DNA of 64,000 bases, taken from assembly GCF_024323335.1 (NCBI RefSeq), contig NC_066584.1, positions 240,711,994 to 240,775,993 on the forward strand, in the 5' to 3' direction. Positions 10,729 through 20,832 of this stretch are shown here, piece by piece. A program made the translations under genes and the position numbers. Origin of the DNA: Lathyrus oleraceus. Taxonomy: Eukaryota > Streptophyta > Magnoliopsida > Fabales > Fabaceae. Positions within the stretch are counted from its first letter, which is position 1. Each line of letters starts with the position of its first letter. The notes beneath the pieces are model-generated. The model saw only the letters and a list, made by a program, of their open reading frames with translations, was not told where the DNA came from and did not search any database.

Positions 10729-10955
10729 TATTTATAGGAGAAGGATTGGAAGGTAGAAAGAAAAAGTGGTTGAAAAGTAATTAAGTGTGGTAAATGAAAA
10801 TGAATGGGGGATGTAAAAAATTAAAGTGTAACGTTCGTCTCCAACGGCTCCTTAACGTTCACTTGTCTGAAGGGTGTTACGCTCGTCACAGGGGTGTGAC
10901 GTTCGTAACAGGCGTTTTGCGTGCCGTTCGTCATGGAGTGTGTGACGCTCGTCAC
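10729..10955 (-). promoter_or_regulatory. Internal promoter-like module upstream of ORF4
   Basis: Minus-strand TATAAATA lies at 10729-10736, 96 nt before the ORF4 ATG, followed by a pyrimidine- and CA-rich leader without upstream ATGs. Four units of the LTR palindrome (consensus GTGACG-NN-CGTCAC, some with one or two changes) start at 10876, 10896, 10921 and 10942. Unit spacing (20, 25, 21 bp) and cluster-to-TATA distance (140 bp) almost equal those of the LTR promoter (21, 27, 21 and 141). Promoter activity is inferred from this layout. Confidence 0.6.
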
Positions 10956-11283
10956 ACCTCCTTTTTGGCAAGGCTTCAGTGGCGCTTCACAGAATTACTT
11001 TGGTAGCGTATTTTAATGTTTCATTTTGCTTATGATCATTTTTAGTATGCAATTTTAATGCATTGTGCACGCTTACTTGCTTTGTATAATAATAATAGTA
11101 GGTAACAACAGTAGAACATAATAGCCATTGCATAATAAAATTAATTAAACAGCTTCAATAAAAATGATCATAATGTATTACAGGGAAGGAAAATAATGAA
11201 ATGAAATAGAAATAAACATGAATTCAAACAACATTAATGAAAAAAATCTAGCCTAAAACTAAATAACTTAGAAAGAAATATAA
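10956..11283 (-). other. AT-rich spacer between ORF3 and the internal promoter
   Basis: It holds nothing recognisable beyond AT-rich sequence. Confidence 0.6.
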
Positions 11284-12588
11284 CTAAATTCCATCTATCT
11301 TCGGATCTCTGGCCGGAGGAGCAAAAGAGTTAACATGATGCCGTAACATACGTAACTGACTTGCCGTTCTGCTCATGCATTCTAGGATTTCAAGTCTCAA
11401 GTTATGGAAATCTTCCCTGAGGGCGTCTTGCTCTGACATCAAGGCTTCAATGACTGTTTTAATATCTGTTCCTGGCATATGATGTCGGAGGTCAGGCATG
11501 ACTGATTCTTCGGTCAGGACAGGCTGAGGGGGAGGATCAATATCATAGTAGCCGGAAGGTGTCTGAGGGTCAGATTCAGCAAGAGAGATATGGTCAACAT
11601 AGTGCTCATAGTCGTCACAAATCTCATAATCCTGGATGGATTCAGTGGATCCAGCCGGAGTTGGGGTTTCATTCAGGTTATAGAGCCAGTTCCTTTGATT
11701 ATGAACACTAGTTCTAGGATCGGGCATGGTGAATAGGCAGAGAACCTGGTTATCAATAATAAGCTCGAACTCATCAGACCCTATGTTTGTTATAAACATA
11801 GTGTTGAAGAGGAAGGGTATACTCATAGTAGTAATGCCACAAAAAGGGTTAAGGTCAAGCATAGGCTGACGTAGTCCAATAGCATTACCTATCATAGTGA
11901 TCAAACCGCCTATTCTAATGGGTGCTCGCTCATCCTGGATAAGGTGGTCCAAATTAGCTAACATAAAAGTAGCACCGTTTACTGGACGGTTCTGGGAAGC
12001 ACAAAATATGATGAAGAGTTCATCACGTGAAACTGAAGTACTATTTGGCTTCTTCCCAAATAAAGTGTGGGTCAGGATCTTATGGAAATAGCGAAAAGCC
12101 GGGTTATGTATGTTTCCAGAGAGAAACTCATGTTCTTCGGGCTCATCATTTCCAGTCAGCTTACCCCAAAAGTGTTCAAGCTCTCTATATTCAAAAAGTT
12201 CTTCCTGGCTTACAGTGAATGTATCAAAGGAGGTAGGAAAACCCAAAAGGTTGGTGAAGTCTCTAATATTAAATTGGTACTCCATATTGAACATTCTGAA
12301 CTGGATAAAACCTCTGCTAATTCCTTTTCCATGGCTAGGTAGATAGATTAATGAACTAAGGAATTCTAGTGTGAGTCTCCGGTAGGTGGTGAAATGTCTC
12401 AGGATAGGGGAGGTCTCCCATCCTATCTGATTCAGCAAAAACAGGACACTCTGTCTCAGTCCAAGGGCAGTCATAGCCCAATCATCAGCATATAAACTAG
12501 GTAGCATCTCTCTAGCGGCTAGTTCTTCAAACTTTCGTTTCTGAGCCATTCCTCTGAACTTGATACCCATACGATCAAAATGTCCCAT
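11284..12588 (-). CDS. Accessory ORF3 of the young Athila element
   Basis: An open frame of 434 codons, ATG to stop, downstream of pol in the envelope position. It matches the relic at 4864-6075 throughout and the neighbouring ORF4 in its central half (RRLTLEFLSS, FRMFNMEYQF, HNPAFRYFHKIL, TLFGK, IGGLITMI). This is the plant-specific domain often called 'putative plant transposon protein'. The C-terminal part is acidic and then forms a probable coiled coil before FAPPARD. No signal peptide or convincing membrane helix is seen. The start is supported by the matching start in the old copy and by a 3' splice-site-like sequence 13 nt upstream (CTGAC at 12628-12632, a pyrimidine run, AG at 12603-12604), so a spliced subgenomic mRNA is plausible. 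The function is unknown. Confidence 0.85.
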   Translation of the reverse strand: MGHFDRMGIKFRGMAQKRKFEELAAREMLPSLYADDWAMTALGLRQSVLFLLNQIGWETSPILRHFTTYRRLTLEFLSSLIYLPSHGKGISRGFIQFRMFNMEYQFNIRDFTNLLGFPTSFDTFTVSQEELFEYRELEHFWGKLTGNDEPEEHEFLSGNIHNPAFRYFHKILTHTLFGKKPNSTSVSRDELFIIFCASQNRPVNGATFMLANLDHLIQDERAPIRIGGLITMIGNAIGLRQPMLDLNPFCGITTMSIPFLFNTMFITNIGSDEFELIIDNQVLCLFTMPDPRTSVHNQRNWLYNLNETPTPAGSTESIQDYEICDDYEHYVDHISLAESDPQTPSGYYDIDPPPQPVLTEESVMPDLRHHMPGTDIKTVIEALMSEQDALREDFHNLRLEILECMSRTASQLRMLRHHVNSFAPPARDPKIDGI

Positions 12589-12602
12589 CTGGTTAGTGTT
12601 AA

Positions 12603-12632
12603 CTAGAGAAAAGAAACATGAGTTTAAGTCAG
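12603..12632 (-). promoter_or_regulatory. Predicted 3' splice site before ORF3
   Basis: On the minus strand a CTGAC branch-like motif (12628-12632) is followed by TTTCTTTTCTCTAG ending at 12603, 13 nt before the ORF3 ATG. The old element has TACTAAC and CTAG in the same relative places. The donor is not identified. Confidence 0.45.
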
Positions 12633-12801
12633 GATTTGGCCAAATGCCGAAAGAAGAAAAGAATTATTATTATTATATATAGATATATTTTTTCTTTTTG
12701 AATAAATCAATAATGAATACTAAATAGAAATTAAAAGAATAATTAAGAGAAAAATAGAGAAATGATAATAATAATAGAATAATAAAATAACAGATTAATT
12801 T

Positions 12802-12849
12802 GTGGGTTGTCTCCCACTAAGCGCTTTGTTTAAATGTCGCAAGCTCGAC
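12802..12849 (-). promoter_or_regulatory. Conserved structured block between pol and ORF3
   Basis: It begins 11 nt after the pol stop. In order on the minus strand: stem GTCG-6 nt-CGAC, palindrome AAGCGCTT, stem GTGGG-AGACAA-CCCAC. The block is shared with the old element (4641-4685), whose last arm is damaged. From memory, similar AAGCGCTT...TGGGAG sequences follow pol in many Athila-like elements. The role is unknown. Confidence 0.6.
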
Positions 12850-12859
12850 AAAGAAACTG

Positions 12860-15800
12860 TTAAATATAGTCTATGAGTCCTGGGGGCGTTTCGTCTAAGT
12901 GTAGAATTTGCGAATCCTCGTTGGTTTCCGCATAGTGATAATGTTTCAGACGTTGCCCGTTTACGGTGAACGGTTCTGTAGATTGTCCTTTTATTTCTAC
13001 CGCTCCACTGGGAAAGATTTTAGTGATATGAAAAGGTCCTGACCATCTGGATCGTAGTTTTCCCGGGAATAACTTTAGTCTAGAGTTAAATAAAAGTACT
13101 GCGTCGCCTTGCTTGAAGACTTTCCTTGATATACGCTTGTCATGCCATTGTTTTGTTCTTTCTTTATAGATTTTGGCATTTTCATAGGCGTCTCTTCTGA
13201 GTTCCTCTAATTCGTTTATGTCAAGGATTCTCTTTTCACCGGCGGCTTTATAATTCAAATTTAAATTTCTAATAGCCCAATAGGCTTTATGTTCTAATTC
13301 TACCGGGAGGTGACAGGATTTTCCATAAATGAGCTTAAATGGGGTCGTCCCTATGGGAGTTTTATAAGCAGTTCGGTATGCCCATAAAGCTTCTGGTAAT
13401 TTCAATGACCCATCTTTCCTTGAAGTGGCGACCGTTTTTTCTAGTATTTGCTTGATTTCTCTGTTAGATACTTCCACTTGTCCACTGGTTTGAGGGTGGT
13501 AAGGTGTTGCTATCCTATGTCTCACTCCATATTTAAGTAGTAGTTTTTCGAGTACCTTGGATATAAAGTGTGATCCACCATCACTGACTACTATTCTTGG
13601 GATGCCAAATCTCGGAAATATTATATTTTTAAAGAGTCTAGTTACTACTCGGGTGTCATTTGTTGGAGAAGCTATAGCTTCGATCCATTTTGATACGTAG
13701 TCAACTGCCACGAGTATGTATTTGTTACCGAAAGAGGATGGAAAGGGTCCCATGAAGTCTATCCCCCACACGTCAAAAATCTCTACTTCCAAAATACCTT
13801 TTTGTGGCATCTCGTCACGTCTAGATATGTTTCCCGTGCGTTGACATCTGTCACACTCCTTAATAGCCGCATGTACGTCCTTCCATATAGTTGGCCAATA
13901 AAAGCCAGCTTGTAGGATTTTAGAGCAGGTCTTGGATGTACTTGTGTGACCACCATAAGGCGCAGAGTGACAGTGTTGGATTATATTTTCTACCTCTTCT
14001 TCGGGTATACATCGACGGAAAATACCATCGGGGCCTCTTTTGAAAAGTAAGGGATCATCCCAGTAATAGTGTTTTATGTCGTGGAAGAATCGTTTCTTCT
14101 GCTGGTAAGATAAAGTAGGTGGAACTATTCCGGCAGCTAAATAATTGACTAGATCAGCGTACCATGGTATGACAGATATAGCTAAGGTGGTTTCTACTTG
14201 CATGTCGGAGTTGTTCTCTTCCAAAGTAGCTATGAGTTTATCATACGAGAAATCATCATTAATGGATGTTCTTTCTGGTTCAAGGTTCTCAAGTCTAGAG
14301 AGGTGGTCTGCTACTACGTTTTCAGTTCCTTTCTTGTCCTTGATTTCTAAGTCGAATTCTTGTAGTAACAAGATCCATCTTAGGAGTCTAGGTTTAGCAT
14401 CCTTTTTTGTTAAAAGGTACCTGATAGCAGCGTGATCAGTGTAAACTATTATTTTGGCTCCTACCAGGTAAGAACGAAATTTATCTAGCGCAAATACCAC
14501 TGCTAGGAGTTCTTTCTCGGTTGTGGCATAATTCATCTGCGCTTCATCCAGGGTTCTGCTAGCGTAATATATAACGTGAAGCTTTTTATCCTTTCTTTGT
14601 CCTAAAACAGCACCTACAGCATAATCACTGGCATCGCACATTATTTCGAATGGTTCATTCCAGTCTGGTGTCTGCATAATGGGTGCGGAGATCAATGCTT
14701 GTTTAAGAGTTTGAAATGCTTTTAAACAGTTATCGTCGAATATGAATTCAACATCTTTCATCAACAGTCCGGTTAAGGGTTTAGTTATCTTAGAGAAGTC
14801 TTTGATGAATCGTCGGTAAAAACCGGCGTGTCCTAGAAAGCTTCGTACTTCTCTCACGGTTCTTGGGGGTTGAAGATTTTCGATTACCTCTATTTTGGCT
14901 TTGTCTACTTCAATTCCTCTGTTCGAGATGATGTGTCCTAAAACAATTCCTTCTTGTACCATAAAGTGGCACTTTTCCCAATTAAGTACTAAGTTTACTT
15001 TTACACATCGCTCAAGAACTCTTTCCAGGTTTTCAAGGCATTCTTCGAAACTTTGTCCGTATACAGAAAAGTCATCCATGAATACTTCCATGATGTTTTC
15101 GAGAAAGTCGGCGAATATTGCCATCATGCATCTTTGAAAAGTTGCAGGGGCATTACACAGACCAAACGGCATTCGTCTATACGCGAAGGTACCAAAAGGG
15201 CATGTGAATGTTGTCTTTTCTTGGTCATCAGGGTGAATTGGTATTTGAAAGAAGCCTGAATAACCGTCTAAATAACAGAAATGTGAATGTTTAGCTAATC
15301 GTTCTAACATTTGGTCAATGAATGGTAAAGGGAAATGATCTTTTCGGGTTGCTTTGTTTAGTTTCCTATAATCAATGCACATTCTCCATCCCGATTCGAT
15401 TCGTTTAGTTATAGTTTCTCCTTTTTCGTTTTCAATAACGGTTATGCCTCCTTTCTTGGGTACAACGTGTACAGGACTAACCCATTTGCTGTCAAATATA
15501 GGATATATAATACCTGCTTCTAATAACTTGGTTATTTCTTTCTTTACTACCTCACTTAGGATCGGATTTAGTCTTCTCTGGTGTTCCCTAGAGGTTTTAC
15601 AGTCTTCTTTTAACATGATGCGGTGCATACAAATAGAAGGGCTTATTCCTTTAAGATCGGTGATGTGGTATCCTAGTGCAGTTGGATATTTTCTTAAGAT
15701 ATGTAGGAGTTTTTCTGTTTCGAGTCTTCCTAGATCTGCATTAACTATCACAGGTCGTTCAAGTTCTAAGTCTAGGAATTCATATCTCAGATTTTTGGGA

Positions 15801-15988
15801 AGTGTTTTCAAATCAGGGGTTGGTTTGTTAAGACACTGCGTAGGATCTGGTGTTATTGCTAGGCATTGTTTAGATTTGTCCTCTAAAAGATAGTCTGATG
15901 GTTTGTCTTCTCCTGACTCTGCTTCTTTTATGCATTCATCGATGATATCCATGAAGTAACATGTATCTTCTATTGCAGGTGCTTTCAA
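12860..15988 (-). CDS. pol: Athila pol: reverse transcriptase, RNase H, integrase
   Basis: An open frame of about 1042 codons. In order: a linker after protease; RT with FMDD (plus-strand near 15075); RNase H with the DASDYAVGA and TDHAAIRYL acidic sites; an integrase zinc finger (H...H...C-x2-C ending CDRCQRTGN); an integrase core with GIDFMG, SDGGSH and GQVEVSN supplying the D, D and E; and a C-terminal domain. All visible catalytic residues are present, so the enzymes could be active. It copies element RNA into DNA and integrates it in the nucleus. There is no upstream ATG in a sensible place: the frame opens at TTG overlapping the end of gag-pro by 4 nt in the -1 frame, so expression needs a frameshift or the frame was broken by a one-base indel. 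Most related elements fuse gag and pol in one frame. Confidence 0.95.
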   Translation of the reverse strand: MKAPAIEDTCYFMDIIDECIKEAESGEDKPSDYLLEDKSKQCLAITPDPTQCLNKPTPDLKTLPKNLRYEFLDLELERPVIVNADLGRLETEKLLHILRKYPTALGYHITDLKGISPSICMHRIMLKEDCKTSREHQRRLNPILSEVVKKEITKLLEAGIIYPIFDSKWVSPVHVVPKKGGITVIENEKGETITKRIESGWRMCIDYRKLNKATRKDHFPLPFIDQMLERLAKHSHFCYLDGYSGFFQIPIHPDDQEKTTFTCPFGTFAYRRMPFGLCNAPATFQRCMMAIFADFLENIMEVFMDDFSVYGQSFEECLENLERVLERCVKVNLVLNWEKCHFMVQEGIVLGHIISNRGIEVDKAKIEVIENLQPPRTVREVRSFLGHAGFYRRFIKDFSKITKPLTGLLMKDVEFIFDDNCLKAFQTLKQALISAPIMQTPDWNEPFEIMCDASDYAVGAVLGQRKDKKLHVIYYASRTLDEAQMNYATTEKELLAVVFALDKFRSYLVGAKIIVYTDHAAIRYLLTKKDAKPRLLRWILLLQEFDLEIKDKKGTENVVADHLSRLENLEPERTSINDDFSYDKLIATLEENNSDMQVETTLAISVIPWYADLVNYLAAGIVPPTLSYQQKKRFFHDIKHYYWDDPLLFKRGPDGIFRRCIPEEEVENIIQHCHSAPYGGHTSTSKTCSKILQAGFYWPTIWKDVHAAIKECDRCQRTGNISRRDEMPQKGILEVEIFDVWGIDFMGPFPSSFGNKYILVAVDYVSKWIEAIASPTNDTRVVTRLFKNIIFPRFGIPRIVVSDGGSHFISKVLEKLLLKYGVRHRIATPYHPQTSGQVEVSNREIKQILEKTVATSRKDGSLKLPEALWAYRTAYKTPIGTTPFKLIYGKSCHLPVELEHKAYWAIRNLNLNYKAAGEKRILDINELEELRRDAYENAKIYKERTKQWHDKRISRKVFKQGDAVLLFNSRLKLFPGKLRSRWSGPFHITKIFPSGAVEIKGQSTEPFTVNGQRLKHYHYAETNEDSQILHLDETPPGLIDYI

Positions 15989-18090
15989 GAATTGGGAAAG
16001 AATGAATTCAATTTTTCTTCACCTACTTCGAAGGTGAGTCGTCCTCGTTTTACGTCTATGATTGCACCGGCAGTTGCTAAGAATGGTCTTCCTAGTATAA
16101 TAGGTGTCGTATCATCTTCTCTAATGTCCATAATTGTGAAGTCAGTGGGAATGTAAAACTGACCTATGCGTACGGGAACGTTTTCAAGGATTCCTACAGG
16201 ATATTTGATGGAACGATCTGCTAATTGCACAGACATTTTGGTCGGTCTTGATTCTCCCATCTCCAGTTTCTTACATATGGATAAGGGCATAACGCTAATT
16301 CCGGCTCCTAAATCGCATAAGGCTTTGTCGACGACAAATTTTCCTATGTGACAGGGTATAGAGAAGCTACCCGGATCCTTGAGTTTAGGGGGCATGTTTT
16401 GGATTATAGCGCTACATTCGGCAGGGAGTGTAACGGTTTCGCTATCCTCAAGTTTCCTCTTATTAGAAAGAATTTCTTTTAAGAATTTAGCATATGAGGG
16501 CATCTGCGTAATAGCTTCGGTAAACGGAATTGTAACGTTTAATTGTTTAAGGAGATCAACAAATTTTCTAAATTGGCCTACATCTTTGGTTTTAACAAGC
16601 CTTTGAGGGTAAGGTATAGGTGGTTTGTAAGGTGGTGGAGGTACATAAGGTTCCTTCTTTTCTAGGGTTTCCTTATTACTCTCTTCCTTTTCCTTAGGTT
16701 CACTTTCCTCAGTTGATTTCTCAGGGTTTTGGTTTTCTATCCTTGGGTCAGACGGTCCTTCCACTTCCGTTCCACTTCTCAATATAATTGCATGAGCTTG
16801 GCTTCTCGGATTGGGTTGGGGCTGTCCAGGGAATGTACCAGTTGGTGCAGCGGTAGGTGCTTGTTGTTGAGCTACTTGAGATATTTGCGTTTCCAGCATT
16901 TTGTTATGGGTAGCCAAGGCATCTACTTTGCTTGCGAGTTGTTTAAGTTGTTCGCCAGTGTGTATGTTCTGGTTTAAGAAATCTTTATTGGTTTGTTGTT
17001 GGGAAGCTATAAAGTTTTCCATCATGATTTCCAAGTAGGATTTTCTAGGGGTATTATTGTTAGGATTCGGTTTCTGATATCCTGGAGGTATAGATGGGGC
17101 TTGATTTGGAGACTGTCCAGGCGCGTATAAAGCATTATTACTCTTATATGAGAAGTTTGGATGGTTCTTCCAATTTGGATTATAGGTATTCGAATAGGGG
17201 CTTCCTTGAGCATAGTTTACTTGCTCTGTTTGGATTCCAGTCAAGAGTTGACATTCCGCAGGAGTGTGGCCTTGGATTCCACAGACCTCGCAATTCTGAG
17301 TTATAGCAACCACGGCTGCTGGAGGCGATACGTTTAAACTTTCAATCTTCTGGACCAAAGCATCCACTTTTGCATTGACGTGATCAAGGTTACTTATCTC
17401 GTACATGCCAGTTTTCGGTTGAGGTTTTTCCACTGTTGTTCGTTCGGTTCCCCACTGATAGTGGTTTTGGGCCATGCTCTCGATAAGCTGGTAAGCATCA
17501 GCATAAGGTTTGTTCATTAGTGCACCACCTGCAGCGGCGTCTATTGTTAACCTTGTATTGTATAAGAGACCATTATAAAATGTGTGAATTACTAACCAGT
17601 CTTCCAAACCATGGTGTGGGCAAAGTCTCATCATGTCTTTGTATCTTTCCCATGCTTCGAAAAGAGACTTGTTGTCTTTCTGTTTAAATCCGTTTATCTG
17701 GGCTCTTAACATAGCTGTTTTGCTTGGTGGAAAATATCGGGCAAGAAAAACTTTCTTCAACTCGTTCCATGTGGTGACTGAGTTGGAAGGAAGAGATTGA
17801 AGCCATCTTCTAGCGCTATCTCTTAATGAGAAAGGAAAAAGACGAAGTCGAATTGCCTCTGAAGTGACACCATTAGCTTTAACAGTATCAGCGTATTGGA
17901 CAAATACGGATAAATGAAGGTTTGGATCTTCGGTAAGATTTCCAGAGAATTGGTTCTGTTGCACAGCCTGCAACAACGAAGGTTTAAGTTCAAAGTTGTT
18001 TGCTTCGATTGCGGGCGGAGCAATACTTGAATGCGGTTCATCTTGCGATGGAGCGGCGTAATCTCTAAGAGCACGAGCTGGTTCTGCCAT
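15985..18090 (-). CDS. gag: Athila gag-protease
   Basis: A frame of 701 codons from the ATG at 18088-18090 ([12 protein letters not shown]...); the frame runs 13 codons further up without an ATG to the broken LTR edge. The N-terminal half is the retrotransposon gag capsid domain ([53 protein letters not shown]). A CCHC zinc knuckle ([14 protein letters not shown]) is encoded near 17250-17290. A Pro/Gln-rich linker follows, then an aspartic protease with DLGAG near 16300-16320 and the [11 protein letters not shown] flap-side motif. It forms the particle and processes the polyprotein in the cytoplasm. It ends in TGA four bases into pol. Confidence 0.94.
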   Translation of the reverse strand: MAEPARALRDYAAPSQDEPHSSIAPPAIEANNFELKPSLLQAVQQNQFSGNLTEDPNLHLSVFVQYADTVKANGVTSEAIRLRLFPFSLRDSARRWLQSLPSNSVTTWNELKKVFLARYFPPSKTAMLRAQINGFKQKDNKSLFEAWERYKDMMRLCPHHGLEDWLVIHTFYNGLLYNTRLTIDAAAGGALMNKPYADAYQLIESMAQNHYQWGTERTTVEKPQPKTGMYEISNLDHVNAKVDALVQKIESLNVSPPAAVVAITQNCEVCGIQGHTPAECQLLTGIQTEQVNYAQGSPYSNTYNPNWKNHPNFSYKSNNALYAPGQSPNQAPSIPPGYQKPNPNNNTPRKSYLEIMMENFIASQQQTNKDFLNQNIHTGEQLKQLASKVDALATHNKMLETQISQVAQQQAPTAAPTGTFPGQPQPNPRSQAHAIILRSGTEVEGPSDPRIENQNPEKSTEESEPKEKEESNKETLEKKEPYVPPPPYKPPIPYPQRLVKTKDVGQFRKFVDLLKQLNVTIPFTEAITQMPSYAKFLKEILSNKRKLEDSETVTLPAECSAIIQNMPPKLKDPGSFSIPCHIGKFVVDKALCDLGAGISVMPLSICKKLEMGESRPTKMSVQLADRSIKYPVGILENVPVRIGQFYIPTDFTIMDIREDDTTPIILGRPFLATAGAIIDVKRGRLTFEVGEEKLNSFFPNS

Positions 18091-18114
18091 CTCGGTTAAA
18101 GAAGGAAAATCTTT

Positions 18115-19855
18115 GAGAATGGGATACAAACTGCAAGTGCACAGTTCTATCGCGTAGTTTTAAAAGATATCGATCCCACAGGGACTTATGAATCGATATA
18201 CCGTTATCTAAAGTTACTACGTAAATCTAAGGTGAAGATGTTTGATTGTTTGGGGAAAAACTAAGAGCTAAACTAATGTCTAGATTAAATATTAATAAAA
18301 CGGATATCGGTATGTAATTCGTCAAAACTAGGGAATCAAGTCTTTGTCGGTTTCTTGGTTTTAAAATGAATCGTTTCGGTTAACTTTATTGGTTAAAGGT
18401 TCTATCTCAAACTCTCGCTCTGTTGAATAAACCATGATTTTATATTAATGTTGCTGTCACTTATAATTAAGTCAAAAACCATATTTTGAAAACAATAAAG
18501 TTGCAGAAACTCTTTTTAAGAAAATACTGACCGTTTTAAAACACCCTTATCTCAAACTCTCGCTCTGTTGACTTAGGTTATATAATTAAATCCGAATGCT
18601 TAACTCTCGTCCTCACATTCAATCTTTAAAAATACTTTTTGGAAAAGGTCAGAATTTAATTAACTCTAAAACTTGCTCTCGCCCTGATCTAGAATTAATG
18701 CCTAACTTACACTGTCCAGTTAAAATCTCAAACTCTCGCTCTATTGATTTTAACTTCTTTATGTCTTTTACTTTTGTAAAAAATCTTGTTATTAAACCTG
18801 TAAGTTGAGACCATAAAAAGATTGATTTTGATTTTAAGTTTAGATAGACCGACTCAGTCTCGATCCCTTATTCTGCTTACTTTACATACCGATACCTAGG
18901 CAAATTAGCCAGACATGCTAAATAAACAAGAATTTATATCATGCATAAACAGACTCATTCCAGGCAGGCAATATGAATAAACAATAGAATAAAACATAAA
19001 AAATTAAATAACAATTAAAGAACCTGAATGCGTAATACAATGGTCTTGAACACTCCACCACAAGCCGGTAGGATTTGTTCTTCGATTCTTCAATTAAGCA
19101 GTAAAATAAATCAAGGAAATAAAACTCGAATATAACGTAAGGTTAAATCCGGTATAAAGTTGCACAGTAGTTTCCGGTGTAGAAACTATTATGCGAAAAA
19201 TATCTAAAAGCTAAAAACGGGAAAGATAAATTGCAAGGGAAAAGAGAAAGTAAAGCTTGCAAAAGAAATAAATAAATGAACAATGCTGGAAAGGAAGAAA
19301 AATAAGCAAAGGCGTGAAAGGAAAATTTGGCAGAGCTTTCGCAAAACTGAGCGTGCAAAAACTTGTTGTTCGGCAAAGAGAGGAGATGGCTATTTATAAT
19401 AGCCTTGGTAACTGCCTTGCGTTTCCTACGAGTCTTCAGCATGGCTAAATACACGGCTTGGGAATAGGACACGAAGTCCTCAACGTTACTTCCATTCTTC
19501 TGAGAGCGTAACTTGCGCCAAAAAGCTAGTGGACTGGTGTGACGCTCGTCACACCATGTGTGACGTCCGTCACAAGGCTACTTCGCGTGACGCTCGTCAC
19601 AACCCTTGTGACGCCCGTCACAGGGGCAACGTGCGCTTTCTTTTGGGCTGGGCTTGGTCTTGGTTATTTGTTTCCTTTTTATTGCTTTTTACACCTCCTT
19701 TTCTTCCTTTTTTCACTTTTGCTTCAAAATGGGTACCTGATGTAAATAGAAAAGAAATACTGCATAATATCTGATAAAATGGGATAAATTAAAGTAAATG
19801 ATAATATAATCTAATTAAATTAAGTCTTAAAATGTGATATAATTTCATGTTATCA
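18115..19855 (-). repeat. 5' LTR of the young Athila element, inner end deleted
   Basis: The LTR is 1741 bp, matching 6500-8238 almost perfectly. Compared with the other LTR it lacks 22 bp at its internal edge (6478-6499 in the partner) and runs straight into the gag frame at 18114. The join lies in GAGAA shared by both sides. PBS and leader are therefore absent. TATA and palindromes are intact (19391-19621). Confidence 0.93.
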
Positions 19856-19860
19856 TTGAC

Positions 19861-20832
19861 AATGCACATTTCAACCATTTTGGAGGGAAATAACGGGTAC
19901 AGTAACCCATAGTTTTGAGGGAAACAAAGACACTTTAATTCACAACCCGACTATTCGATATTTCTGCCAAATATTGGCATCCACCATTTTTGGCCGAGCA
20001 AACTCTAACAAGGTGAACGAAAAAGAACTCTTTTATTTGTTCGCCACTTTTCTTCCACAAAAGGTAAATACCGTCCCTTTTATGTTCTCTCACATACAGG
20101 CCATTGTCAATGCAAAGAGAGGGTCGATTATTTTTGGAGGTTTAATAACCTCCATAGCCAGAGTCCTAGGACTCAAAGAAAAATTCTCCCGGCTAACCCC
20201 CACTTTCGCATCATGCCATTGACATTGACATGGCAAGGAGCATAAAATTGGTAAAATGAAGGCAAGACGGTAAGTTTAATCTAATAATTGCAAATAATGT
20301 CTTACAAGATTTCATCCTCCCAAATCCAACTCGGACAGATGTGCGTAACCCGAAAAATAATTGTTATATTAATGATCTGGTGCCTAACCAAGTCCCCGCG
20401 CACATTCTTGAGAATGTAGCTATTGGCGGGGACACCGACGAGGATTATATTCCGGAGCAAGCTGCTCCCGCTACTGACACATACCTACACACCACACACA
20501 TGTCATATGAAAATGTTGCAGGTACATCATCCTACCAAAGACCTAGAAGAAGAAATGTGGCACCTGCCACTCTTGATGAGATCTATGTTAAACTGTTGCG
20601 GCGTAGTAAATTAGACGCTCAATGCGACCTACAAATCCAAAACATGGAAGCTCAACAAACAAAAATGCCACAAAAACTTTGCCAGATGCAGAATGATCAG
20701 CATGACTACGCTTTCAGAACCGAACAAAACATGTTTGGCTTGATCGATGAATTGGCAGCATTGATAGTGCGTATGGAAGATCTACAAGAGTATGCGCCAC
20801 CTCACCAGTCTGGGAATGGTGGACACACATGA
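19861..20832 (+). pseudogene. ORF4 relic of the old element, 3' part
   Basis: It continues the fragment at 6238-6472 after the young insertion. It matches ORF4 from the HNPTIRYF segment through TIFGR, ELF and IIFGGLITSIA to a C-terminal tail with a basic PRRRN stretch and a Gln/Met-rich coiled-coil-like end (ORF at 20341-20832). Stops and frameshifts are present, for example near 20220. It is inactive. Confidence 0.83.

Larger units (their letters stand above)
6478..19855 (-). mobile_element. Young Athila/Cyclops-like LTR retrotransposon, 13.4 kb
   Basis: This is an almost complete element on the minus strand: 5' LTR (18115-19855), gag-pro, pol, ORF3, ORF4, 3' UTR, PPT and 3' LTR (6478-8238). 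It is bounded by the 5-bp duplication TTGAC. The two LTRs differ by eye in only one substitution and four single-base indels over about 1740 bp, so the insertion is very recent. Its pol, ORF3 and ORF4 frames are open. Two faults are visible: the last 22 bp of the 5' LTR, the PBS and any leader are missing at 18115, and pol is in the -1 frame relative to gag. It landed antisense in the ORF4 relic of an older relative. Confidence 0.95.

Noticed and set aside
9332..12588. ORF3/ORF4 as viral envelope proteins
   Set aside because: They sit in the env position but show no signal peptide, membrane span or glycoprotein features; basic and coiled-coil regions argue against it.
15375..15893. 172-codon plus-strand ORF opposite pol
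   Set aside because: Shadow of the intact minus-strand pol; no independent evidence.
15980..15995. Canonical -1 slippery heptamer at the gag-pol junction
   Set aside because: TTTCCC is present but not in the frame needed for X XXY YYZ slippage, so I do not call a programmed site.
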